From the NCBI RefSeq assembly GCF_900107635.1, contig NZ_FNRD01000009.1, positions 155,862-219,861 of the forward strand: 64,000 bases of DNA, given 5' to 3'. Position numbers and translations under genes: made by a program. This document shows positions 51,907 to 61,000 of the stretch, in pieces. This DNA comes from Flavobacterium gillisiae. GTDB taxonomy: Bacteria > Bacteroidota > Bacteroidia > Flavobacteriales > Flavobacteriaceae. The notes under the pieces are model-generated. The model was not told where the DNA came from. It saw only the letters and a program-made list of their open reading frames with translations, and did no database searches. How positions within the stretch are numbered: position 1 is the first letter of the stretch; each line of letters opens with the position of its first letter.

Positions 51907-53460
51907 CTACAAATCAAATTTGATTCCTTGTGCCAAAGGCAAAGATGTTCCGTAATTGATTGTATTGGTTTGACGACGCATATACACTTTCCATGCATCT
52001 GAACCTGACTCACGTCCACCACCTGTTTCTTTTTCTCCTCCAAAAGCACCACCGATTTCAGCACCAGAAGTTCCGATGTTTACATTGGCAATTCCACAAT
52101 CAGATCCTGCAACAGATAAGAAATGTTCTGCTTCTCTTAAGTTGTTTGTCATAATCGCAGATGATAATCCTTGAGCTACTCCGTTTTGAACGTCAAGCGC
52201 ATTTTCTACCGTTCCTGAATATTTCAATAAATACAATACTGGAGCAAAAGTTTCGTGTTGTACGATTTCGAATGAATTATCCGCTTCTGCAATTGCAGGT
52301 TTCACGTAACATCCACTTTCATACCCTTCTCCTGAAAGAACACCACCTTCAACAAGGATTTTACCACCTTGCTCTACTACTTTAGTTAACGCTCTATTAT
52401 ACATTTCAACAGCATGCGTATCGATTAGCGGCCCAACGTGATTGTTTTCGTCTAATGGATTCCCAATACTTAGTTGCTTGTAAGCAGCCACAACAGCATC
52501 TTTTACTGTATCGTAAATACTTTCATGAATAATTAAACGACGTGTTGAAGTACATCTTTGTCCTGCAGTTCCTACAGCTCCAAAAACAGCACCTATAACT
52601 GTCATTTTTATATCAGCATCTGGCGTAACAATGATGGCATTGTTTCCACCTAATTCTAATAATGATCTTCCTAAACGACCTGCTACTGTTTGCGCAACGA
52701 TTTTCCCCATACGAGTAGAACCTGTTGCAGAAATTAACGGCACACGTTTGTCATTAGTCATCATTTCACCTACTTTGTAATCTCCGTTGATTAAACAAGA
52801 AATTCCTTCTGGAAGGTTATTTTCTTTAATTACCTCAGCGATTATATTTTGACAGGCGATTCCACAAAGTGGTGTTTTCTCTGATGGTTTCCAAACGCAA
52901 ACATCACCAGCGATCCAAGCCAAAGCGGTATTCCAAGCCCAAACAGCTACTGGAAAGTTAAACGCTGAAATAATCCCAACAACTCCTAATGGATGGTACT
53001 GCTCATACATTCTATGTTGTGGACGCTCAGAATGCATTGTTAAACCATGTAATTGACGAGAAAGACCAACTGCAAAATCACAGATATCAATCATCTCCTG
53101 AACCTCACCATATCCTTCTTGTAATGATTTCCCCATTTCGTAAGAAACCAATTTACCTAAAGCGTCTTTATTTTCACGTAATTTCTCTCCAAACTGACGC
53201 ACGATTTCACCACGTTGTGGTGCTGGCATCAATCTGAATGTTTTGAAAGCTTCAGTAGCGGATTGCATTACTTTTTCGTAATCTGCCGCTGTCGAAGTTT
53301 TAACTTTCGCTATCAATTGACCATCTACAGGAGAATAACTTTCAAGGATTTCTCCATTTGAAAAATGATTTAATCCTGTTGAAGTTCCTTCATTTATGTC
53401 CTTTATGCCCAATTGTGCCAAAGCCTCTTTCATTCCGAATTGATTTGCTATTGTTATCAT
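51907..53460 (-). CDS. aldehyde dehydrogenase, ALDH7/antiquitin type
   Basis: 517 residues. The catalytic Cys lies in GTAGQRCTSTRR, the Glu in LELGGNNA, and the C-terminal NVNIGTSGAEIGGAFGGEKETGGGRESGSDAWKVYMRRQ block is the antiquitin signature. ALDH7 enzymes oxidise 2-aminoadipate semialdehyde (piperideine-6-carboxylate) in lysine breakdown, so this is the best guess. It is upstream-linked to 3-hydroxyanthranilate dioxygenase only by strand; a dispersed repeat lies between them. Confidence 0.93.
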   Translation of the reverse strand: MITIANQFGMKEALAQLGIKDINEGTSTGLNHFSNGEILESYSPVDGQLIAKVKTSTAADYEKVMQSATEAFKTFRLMPAPQRGEIVRQFGEKLRENKDALGKLVSYEMGKSLQEGYGEVQEMIDICDFAVGLSRQLHGLTMHSERPQHRMYEQYHPLGVVGIISAFNFPVAVWAWNTALAWIAGDVCVWKPSEKTPLCGIACQNIIAEVIKENNLPEGISCLINGDYKVGEMMTNDKRVPLISATGSTRMGKIVAQTVAGRLGRSLLELGGNNAIIVTPDADIKMTVIGAVFGAVGTAGQRCTSTRRLIIHESIYDTVKDAVVAAYKQLSIGNPLDENNHVGPLIDTHAVEMYNRALTKVVEQGGKILVEGGVLSGEGYESGCYVKPAIAEADNSFEIVQHETFAPVLYLLKYSGTVENALDVQNGVAQGLSSAIMTNNLREAEHFLSVAGSDCGIANVNIGTSGAEIGGAFGGEKETGGGRESGSDAWKVYMRRQTNTINYGTSLPLAQGIKFDL

Positions 53461-53638
53461 TGTAACTTTTTTGGTTAAAATTGTTATATTATTTTTTTGT
53501 AAAGATATTGTTTAAAGACTTACTATACAAAATTCATCTTATAAAATATCGATAAGAATAGGGTGTTATTGTTAAAAACCAGCTCCTTTATACAATTCTT
53601 CCCGATTAAAATAAATAGATTTGTGTGTACGTGATTTC

Positions 53639-53721
53639 ATAGCCCCGGTAGTAGCGGCATCCTTTTGTGGCTTTCTTTAGGCCACAAAAGATAAAGCGAA
53701 TGACGGGAAGTGGCTCCTAAC
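53639..53721 (-). repeat. dispersed 3' element, copy 4
   Basis: In the sense of the HAAO gene (minus strand) it begins TTAGGAGCCACTTCCCGTCA and ends GCTACTACCGGGGCTAT. The centre is a perfect CTTTTGTGGC / GCCACAAAAG hairpin. It starts 24 bases past the HAAO stop. Confidence 0.75.
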
Positions 53722-53744
53722 TAAAAGAAAATCCTTTATACATT

Positions 53745-54284
53745 TTACTCTTTAGTCATAAATCGAGGGTCCGTTTCCATCACTGTCCCGCATTTTTCGC
53801 AGGTTCTCAATGCTTCTGACTTATAGAAACTATCAAAATGAGGCATAAAGTCTTTTTCGATATCGTTTAGCTCAAAGTACACTTCATGTAATTTATGATT
53901 GCAGCTCTCACAAAACCATAGCAGACCGTCCGTATAGCCTTGCCCTGCCCTTTTTCGTTCAATAACCAAACCGATTGAGTTCTCTGAACGCACTGGAGAA
54001 TGAGGGACTTTTGCAGGATGTAGATACATATCGCCCGCATGCAGCTCTAACACATTGCGCTCGCCATCCTCTTGCGTAATGACTTTTATCGAACCTTCTA
54101 ATTGATAAAACAACTCTTCAGTCTCGTTATAATGAAAATCTTTTCGGGCATTGGGGCCCGCAACAATCATGACAATATAATCACCAGAATCCCTATATAA
54201 ATTTTTATTTCCAACAGGCGGTTTCAGCAATTGACGGTTTTCATCGATCCATTTAGTAAGGTTGAAAGGTTTTGAAATTGCCAT
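53745..54284 (-). CDS. nbaC: 3-hydroxyanthranilate 3,4-dioxygenase
   Basis: Fe(II) cupin of tryptophan breakdown, converting 3-hydroxyanthranilate to 2-amino-3-carboxymuconate semialdehyde. 179 residues. Iron ligands His51, Glu57 and His95 and the substrate-binding Arg47 and Arg99 fit the bacterial enzyme. The C-terminal rubredoxin-like metal site (Cys125, Cys128, Cys162, Cys165) is present, as in bacterial HAAO. With kynA at the left edge it shows that the kynurenine route exists, although kynurenine monooxygenase and kynureninase are outside the window. Confidence 0.96.
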   Translation of the reverse strand: MAISKPFNLTKWIDENRQLLKPPVGNKNLYRDSGDYIVMIVAGPNARKDFHYNETEELFYQLEGSIKVITQEDGERNVLELHAGDMYLHPAKVPHSPVRSENSIGLVIERKRAGQGYTDGLLWFCESCNHKLHEVYFELNDIEKDFMPHFDSFYKSEALRTCEKCGTVMETDPRFMTKE

Positions 54285-54461
54285 TTTATTTGAGTTGTTA
54301 AATTAATGTTGCGCTAAGTTACTAAAAAGTCTCAAGCAGTAAAGTTTATAAAATCATAAACTATGGGTATAACTACCAAATGGATTTGCTAATGTTGGCT
54401 GGAACGAAAACTCTATTCTCAAAATTGGGGTTAAAACTGAAAGATATCAATTCCCTATGCT

Positions 54462-55571
54462 TTATTTCACCTCTTTTATCAGATAAATATAAACCGGAAA
54501 ATGATCACTAAAACCAACTTCTGTAGCCGAATGACGTTTTGGATATCCTTTATACTGACCCGAAGTTTGTATCAAAAAAGACTTGTTATATATCCCCGCT
54601 TTCCAATAGTTAAAGGAGGAAAAATTATTCTGAATAAGTGATTGCGACACCATTATTTGGTCAAAAATATCCCAAGAATCCCGGAATGCGATTGTCCCTA
54701 AACCTTTCTTAGCCATATCCTCAAAGGGGTTGTATATTCCTAATGGAGGAACATCCGCTTTATTGGCTTTGGCGCCAAGGGCAATTTTCACACTTCTATT
54801 ATAAGGTCCATCATTTAAATCTCCCATGGTCAACACCTTTGCGTTTGGGTTTATCCGCTGCAGAGAGTCTATTATTTTTCTGTTTAATGCTCCTGCCGCT
54901 TCGCGAAATGGGCTTGATTTTTTCTCTCCGCCAGAGCGTGACGGCCAGTGATTGACAATAATATTAATTTCTTCTCCATCCAAAAAGCCGGTAACTAACA
55001 ACTGATCTCTCGTAAAGACACGATTATTATAATTACTTATCTGTAAAGTGTCATCCGTTTTTTCTTCCACTTCTAATTTAGTATTCGCTTTTTTAACGAC
55101 TTCTTTTCGGTAAACGATTAGAGGGATATTGGTGTAAGTTGTAGGTCGGAAATATTGCTTTTGATACAATAAAGCGACGTCGATTCCTCTTTTGTCTGGA
55201 GAATCAAAATGGATGATTCCGTACTCTTTATTAACAATTTTTGATTCTTTGATTAAATCTTCCAGAACGCCTCTGTTCTCAATTTCAGAACAACCAATGA
55301 ATGTAGGGGAATTTGTATTTTCAGCCGAACCGATTTCCAATAAAACCCGAGAAAGATTCTGTAGTTTTTGATTGTACTTTTTGGAAGTCCAATGCTGTGC
55401 TCCTTTTGGCGTCCATTCATCGTCATTTGTGGCTGGATCATTTATGGTATCAAAAAGATTTTCAAAATTATAGAACGCGACGGTATGTATCGCATATTTT
55501 TTTTGCTGGCCAAATCCATTTACTACTGGTACGATAAAAAGCAACACTAAAATCAATCGCATAATTCTCAT
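54462..55571 (-). CDS. exported endonuclease/exonuclease/phosphatase-family protein
   Basis: 369 residues with an N-terminal signal peptide (MRLILVLLFIVPVVNGFGQ). EEP-fold motifs are visible: YNFENLFDTINDPATNDDEWTP, GCSEIENRGVL (metal-binding Glu), INIIVNHWPSRSGG, MGDLNDGPYN and the late FSDHFPVYIYL His. Similar flavobacterial proteins are annotated as secreted nucleases or phosphodiesterases; specificity unknown. It stands alone, divergent from the LD-carboxypeptidase gene. Confidence 0.9.
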   Translation of the reverse strand: MRIMRLILVLLFIVPVVNGFGQQKKYAIHTVAFYNFENLFDTINDPATNDDEWTPKGAQHWTSKKYNQKLQNLSRVLLEIGSAENTNSPTFIGCSEIENRGVLEDLIKESKIVNKEYGIIHFDSPDKRGIDVALLYQKQYFRPTTYTNIPLIVYRKEVVKKANTKLEVEEKTDDTLQISNYNNRVFTRDQLLVTGFLDGEEINIIVNHWPSRSGGEKKSSPFREAAGALNRKIIDSLQRINPNAKVLTMGDLNDGPYNRSVKIALGAKANKADVPPLGIYNPFEDMAKKGLGTIAFRDSWDIFDQIMVSQSLIQNNFSSFNYWKAGIYNKSFLIQTSGQYKGYPKRHSATEVGFSDHFPVYIYLIKEVK

Positions 55572-55673
55572 ATTTGATCTCTAAAAAATTAATTTTAATC
55601 GGCAATACCAGCAACTCTTTGAGTAAAAATACTTCATTTTAAGAACAAAGTTCAAATTATTTTTGAAATTCAT

Positions 55674-55681
55674 TATCTTTG
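55674..55681 (+). promoter_or_regulatory. -7 box TATCTTTG for the LD-carboxypeptidase gene
   Basis: Exact TAnnTTTG match 58 bases before the ATG at 55739. Confidence 0.45.
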
Positions 55682-55738
55682 ATTTTTAGTCAAATTAATT
55701 GACTTCCATTATTTTATACATCCTCGAAAAACAAAAAT

Positions 55739-56740
55739 ATGCATCCTACCCGATTTTGCTCTATAAAAAGTAGTTTTGGTTTTTATAAAGCCCTACTTTT
55801 ATTTTTTGTTTTACAATCATTCAACAGTCAAGCCCATACACCAATGACAACACCACCCATTTTACAAAAAGGAGATACGATTGCAATTTTGGCAACAGCC
55901 AGAAAAAATATTGATGACAACTTGCAACCTGCTATAGATTTATTGCATAGCTGGGGACTAGAAGTTGTTATTGGGAACACAATTGGTTTAGACGACAATC
56001 AATTAGCAGGTACTGATGCTGAAAGAGCAGCCGATTTTCAGAAGCAATTAGACAACCCAAATATTAAAGCAATCTGGTGTGTAAAAGGAGGTTATGGTAC
56101 GGTTCGAATCATTGACTTACTGGATTTTACCAAATTCAAACAAAGTCCAAAATGGATTGTTGGTTTTAGCGACATCACCGTTTTACACAATCATTTAAAT
56201 ACAATGGGGTACAAAACCATTCATGGAATTATGCCTGTCACTTATCCGCGAGCAACTACGGAGGCCGTTGAAAGCCTAAAACTGGCTTTGTTTGGCAATC
56301 CCATTCGTTATGAAATCGCTACTGACCCTATGAATAGGTTTGGAAAAGCTTCAGGCGAGTTAGTAGGTGGGAATTTATCAATCTTATATAGTTTGTTAGG
56401 TTCTAATTCGGCTATTGATTGTACAGATAAAATTTTGTTCATAGAAGATTTAGATGAATACTTGTATCACATCGACCGCATGATGATGAATTTAAAACGC
56501 AATGGTTGTCTCGAAAGTATAAAAGGTATAATTGTGGGTTCTATGTACAAGATGCGAGACAATGATATTCCCTGGGGAAAAAATGCCCTTGAAATCATAG
56601 AAGATGTCACTAAGCAATACAAAATTCCCGTTGTCTATAATTTCCCGGCAGGACATATCCGCGACAATAGAGCGTTAGTTTTAGGAAGTGTTGTTCATCT
56701 TGAAGTTACTGCTAAAAAAAGTATTTTACAATTTGACTAA
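55739..56740 (+). CDS. LD-carboxypeptidase (peptidase S66)
   Basis: Cleaves the terminal D-Ala from murein tetrapeptides during recycling. 333 residues as written. The nucleophile Ser is in VGFSDITVLH, the Glu in FIEDLDEYLYHID and the His in FPAGHIRDN. The family is usually cytoplasmic and starts near MTTPPILQKGDTIAILATARK (Met at 55844), but the frame opens 35 codons earlier with a hydrophobic stretch (FYKALLLFFVLQSF) that looks like a signal peptide. The promoter position allows both starts. yraN follows after 5 bases. Confidence 0.9.
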   Translation: MHPTRFCSIKSSFGFYKALLLFFVLQSFNSQAHTPMTTPPILQKGDTIAILATARKNIDDNLQPAIDLLHSWGLEVVIGNTIGLDDNQLAGTDAERAADFQKQLDNPNIKAIWCVKGGYGTVRIIDLLDFTKFKQSPKWIVGFSDITVLHNHLNTMGYKTIHGIMPVTYPRATTEAVESLKLALFGNPIRYEIATDPMNRFGKASGELVGGNLSILYSLLGSNSAIDCTDKILFIEDLDEYLYHIDRMMMNLKRNGCLESIKGIIVGSMYKMRDNDIPWGKNALEIIEDVTKQYKIPVVYNFPAGHIRDNRALVLGSVVHLEVTAKKSILQFD

Positions 56741-56745
56741 AAAAG

Positions 56746-57105
56746 ATGGCTGAACACAATGAATTAGGGAAACTTGGGGAAGAATTAGCTGTATCCTATT
56801 TGCAGAAAAACGGATATACCATTATGGATACCAATTGGACTTTTCAAAAAGCCGAAATTGATATCATTGCCAAAAAAGAAAACACACTAGCGATTGTTGA
56901 AGTAAAAACCCGCTCCTCACTTGAGTTTGGTTTGCCACAGGATTTCGTGAAACCTAAAAAAATTCAGCTTCTCGTAAAAGCCGTTGACGCCTATGTCAAT
57001 GAAAAAGACTTAGATATTGATGTCCGTTTTGACATCATTGCTATCCATATAGAAGGTAAATCTTTTGTAATTGAACACCTTATCGATGCGTTTTATCATT
57101 TTTAA
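56746..57105 (+). CDS. yraN: YraN-family (UPF0102) nuclease-like protein
   Basis: 119 residues of the PD-(D/E)XK fold: GKLGEELAVSYLQKNGY, then KAEIDIIAKKENTLAIVEVKTRS gives Glu/Asp/Glu-x-Lys. Role unclear; Holliday-junction-type nuclease folds are its relatives. It starts 5 bases after the LD-carboxypeptidase stop, so it is in one operon with it. Confidence 0.93.
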   Translation: MAEHNELGKLGEELAVSYLQKNGYTIMDTNWTFQKAEIDIIAKKENTLAIVEVKTRSSLEFGLPQDFVKPKKIQLLVKAVDAYVNEKDLDIDVRFDIIAIHIEGKSFVIEHLIDAFYHF

Positions 57106-57126
57106 GTAAATTTTATTGATGTTATA

Positions 57127-57157
57127 TTTGTAACAAAATGTTTTTTATTTATATTTG
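57127..57157 (+). promoter_or_regulatory. complete Bacteroidota promoter for the ACT-like gene
   Basis: -33 TTTG at 57127-57130, 19-base spacer, -7 TATATTTG at 57150-57157. The -33 is itself the end of another TATATTTG (57123-57130). The strongest promoter match in the window. The leader to the ATG at 57225 is about 60 bases. Confidence 0.65.
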
Positions 57158-57224
57158 CATACGTTTTTAACACAACTACTAAATCAACTAACTACTAGAT
57201 CTAAGTACAAACATCTAATTTATT

Positions 57225-57881
57225 ATGAAAACTGTTTCATCAATTGTCGAAAATTACATTAAAACAAAGCCTTTTCTATTAAACGCACTCTCTCTTGGAA
57301 TTATTAATCTGACCTCATTATCAAGAAATATAATGTCAGAATTAGAAAGCGAGTTTGGCAAAGAAGTAAAACAAGGCGCTGTTGTAATGTCGTTAAAGAG
57401 ACTAACGGAAGAACTTGATTTTAGACTAAATCACAAAATCAATAAAGTAATAAAAAATATAGGCGAGATAACTGTACGCTCTGCTTTGACTGATTATACG
57501 TTCTCTGTTTCTGAAACGGCTTTCAACAAACAGTCCCAACTAATATCAGACATCAATGCATTACCTGATGTATTTTATACCTCATCCAGAGGAGTAAATG
57601 AAATCAATATTGTAGTAAGCAATAGCGTAAATCACTTAGTTGACAAGCATTTTGTAAGTGAAAAACTGATTCAAAAACTGGACAATCTAGCATCGATTAC
57701 CGTTAAATTACCAAAAGAAAACATTGTTGTTCCAGGTATATATTATTTCATCTTTCAGCGTTTAGCTTGGGAAGGGATTATCATTAATGAAGTAATCTCG
57801 ACTTCTAATGAATTTACGATTCTGGTTAGCGAAGAGCAAGTAGATGTTGCTTTTAAAGTGATCAAAGATTTGAAGAACTAG
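57225..57881 (+). CDS. ACT-domain-like protein of unknown function
   Basis: 218 residues, soluble. The N-terminal 90 residues look like a helical, winged-helix-type domain (IINLTSLSRNIMSELESEFGKEVKQGAVVMSLKRLTEEL). The C-terminal part resembles two ACT-like beta-alpha folds (FYTSSRGVNEINIVVSNSVN, IYYFIFQRLAWEGIIINEVISTSNEFTILVSEEQVDVAFKVIKDL). The last block matches the ACT domains of aspartate kinase, but no kinase domain exists. A small regulator sensing an amino acid is plausible; inference only. Confidence 0.75.
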   Translation: MKTVSSIVENYIKTKPFLLNALSLGIINLTSLSRNIMSELESEFGKEVKQGAVVMSLKRLTEELDFRLNHKINKVIKNIGEITVRSALTDYTFSVSETAFNKQSQLISDINALPDVFYTSSRGVNEINIVVSNSVNHLVDKHFVSEKLIQKLDNLASITVKLPKENIVVPGIYYFIFQRLAWEGIIINEVISTSNEFTILVSEEQVDVAFKVIKDLKN

Positions 57882-57885
57882 GAAT

Positions 57886-57922
57886 CCTCCCCCGGCCCCC
57901 TCCGAAGGAGGGGGAGTCTATA
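57886..57922 (+). repeat. GC-rich palindromic repeat, copy 4
   Basis: CCTCCCCCGGCCCCCTCCGA, then AGGAGGGGGAGTCTATAC; 4 bases past the ACT-like stop. Nearly identical to the copy inside the EamA gene. Confidence 0.8.
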
Positions 57923-57963
57923 CGGAAGTGGAGGGATGTTAAATATATATTGTGACTGTAGCT

Positions 57964-57990
57964 CCGGCTAAAAACTATCAGGGCTAAATC
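57964..57990 (+). repeat. possible decayed 3' element
   Basis: CCGGCTAAAAACTATCAGGG followed by CTAAATC ends like the dispersed 3' element (ATCAGGGCTA) in the sense of the ACT-like gene; the 5' half is missing. An ACTGA-type repeat follows at 58002-58030. Confidence 0.35.
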
Positions 57991-58072
57991 CGTCGGAACA
58001 GCACTGAAAACTAATCTACTGAATACTGATTATTTGCTGCAATTCCATTAGACTGCAGGTTTTGAACTTAAA

Positions 58073-61000
58073 TTAATCTCTTTTCCCCAACATCTCCATC
58101 AACTCTAATGCTTTTCTTGTTGAATTTGCATTATCGAAAGTGATTAGCAGACGCAAACCATTTGGAGTTTGTTTCTCTTTCATTTTACAAAGCTCAGTAC
58201 GCTTTTGAACAAACTGTATCACCGCTCTAAAACGTTGCGATTGGTAATAATCAGATTGTTGATCAGATACAAAATAACAAATCATCTTGCCTTGTTTCAT
58301 CACTAGTTTCTCAATTCCTACTTGAGTCGCAATCCATTTGATACGAATACTATTCATTAAAGCAATTGCTCGTGGAGGCATTGGACCAAAACGGTCAATC
58401 AGTTTTGTTTGGAAGATTTGTAATTCTTCTTCATTTTTTACAGCCGCTAATTCACCGTACAAACTCAATCGTTCGCTGATGTTATTGATATATTCATCGG
58501 AGAAAAGCAACTCAAAATCAGTGTCGATTTGCAGGTCTTTTACGTACTCTTTCGTTTCAATATTATTCTCAGTAGGATACAAATCCTTGAATTCATTTTC
58601 CTTTAATTCCTCAATGGCTTCATTCATGATTTTCTGATAGGTGTCAAAACCTATTTCGTTGATAAAACCAGATTGCTCACCACCTAATAAATCTCCAGCA
58701 CCACGAATCTCGAGATCTTTCATCGCGATATTAAAACCACTTCCCAGGTCACTGAATTGTTCTAATGCCTGAATTCTTTTTCTGGCATCGTCTGTCATTG
58801 CTGAATACGGCGGACAGATAAAATAGCAAAATGCTTTTTTATTGCTTCGCCCTACACGTCCTCGCATTTGATGCAAATCAGACAAACCAAAATTATTAGC
58901 GTTATTGATGAAAATCGTATTGGCATTAGGAACATCCAATCCGCTTTCGATAATTGTTGTAGCTACTAAAACATCAAATTCCCCATTCATGAAAGCCAGC
59001 ATTAACTCTTCCAGCTTTTTTCCTTCCATTTGTCCATGACCAATTCCTACTCTGGCATTCGGTACTAAACGCTGAATCATTCCGGCGACTTCTTTTATAT
59101 TTTCAATTCGGTTATTGATAAAAAATACTTGTCCATTGCGTTGAATCTCATACGAAATCGCGTCCCGAATCATCTCTTCGCTAAAACCAACAACATTAGT
59201 TTCGATAGGATACCTATTGGGTGGCGGAGTAGTAATTACTGATAAATCACGCGCTGCCATTAAGGAGAACTGCAAGGTTCGCGGTATCGGCGTGGCGGTC
59301 AATGTGAGCGTATCTACGTTAGCGGCAATCGTTTTTAATTTATCCTTTACGTTTACACCAAATTTCTGCTCTTCATCAACAATAAGCAATCCTAAATCTT
59401 TAAAAACAACGTTTTTATTGACTAATTGGTGCGTTCCTATGACAATATCCAATCTTCCTTCCGACAAATCTTTTAAAGTTTCCGCTTTTTGTTTAGCCGT
59501 TCTAAATCGGTTTAAATAACCAATGGTAACCGGCATGTCTTTTAATCGTTCCGTAAAAGTTCTATAATGCTGGTACGCTAAAATAGTTGTAGGAACCAGA
59601 ATAGCGACTTGCTTCCCGTTATCTACCGCTTTAAAAGCAGCACGAATGGCAACTTCCGTTTTTCCAAAACCTACATCACCACAGACCAATCGATCCATAG
59701 GGCGATCGCTTTCCATATCGGCTTTTACTTCCTGTGTTGATTTGGTTTGATCCGGCGTATCCTCATATATAAAAGAACTTTCCAACTCATTTTGCAAATA
59801 ACTATCCGGCGAAAACTGGAATCCTTTATCCAATCGTCTTTTGGCATACAGCTGAATCAAATTGAATGCAATGTGTTTTACTCTTGCCTTGGTTTTTTGC
59901 TTTAAAACTTTCCAGGCATTCGATCCCAACTTATAAATTTTAGGCGGTGTCCCGTCTTTACCGGTATATTTTGAGATTTTATGAAGGGAATGTATACTCA
60001 CATACACAATATCATTATCAGCATAAACTAATTTTATGGCTTCCTGCGTTTTGTTCTCGACCTGTATTTTTTGCAAACCTCCAAAACGTCCAATTCCGTG
60101 ATCGATGTGTGTTACATAATCCCCAACAGACAGCGTTGTCAATTCTTTTAAAGTGACATTTTGCTTTTTCGAATAGCTGCTCTTAATGTTGAATTTATGG
60201 TAGCGTTCAAAAATCTGATGATCGGTATAACAGGTAATTTGGTTTTCCTCGTCAATAAAACCTTGGTACAAAGGCAAAACAATCGTATTGTATTGTTTGC
60301 GAATATTCTCAGAGTTGGATTCGTCTAAACTTGCAAAAATATCATGAAATCGTTTTGCTTGTCCTTCATTCGAGCAAAACAAATAATTTTTATAACCGTT
60401 AAACTGGTTTTCACTAAGGTTGTTCAGTAACAAATCAAATTGCTTGTTGAATGATGGTTGCGGCTGAATGTGAAATTCGAATTTCTTAGCGATTTTAAAA
60501 ATTGGTGTTGGACTCAACTCAACTATCGAAAAATCTAAAGCTCTTTTTATAAAAGTCTTTTGGTTTAAAAACAATTGATCTGGCGTAGCATGTTTAATGT
60601 CTTTTGACAATTTTTCGAAAGCTTCTTCCGCCCTAACAAATTGCTTGTCTAATTGTAAAAAAAGGTCTTCGGTATTTTGAATAAAGAGCACCGTTTTTTC
60701 TGAAATATAATCCAAGAAGCTTTCCCTGTTTTCTTGAAAAACTTTGTTTTCCACATTTGGGATTATCGTAATTTTCTTTTGGATTTCGATAGACAACTGA
60801 GTCGCTACATCAAAGCTACGGATGCTCTCCACTTCGTCACCAAAAAACTCGATACGGTACGGATTATCATTCGAAAAAGAAAACACATCGACAATACCTC
60901 CACGAACAGAAAATTCTCCCGGTTCTGTTATGAAATCGACTCTCTTAAATTCATATTCGAATAAAACCTCATTGATAAAATCAATTGAAATTTTATCTCC

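Noticed and set aside
57225..57881. Calling the ACT-like protein an aspartate kinase
   Set aside because: No kinase domain is present; only the ACT-like C-terminal part is similar.
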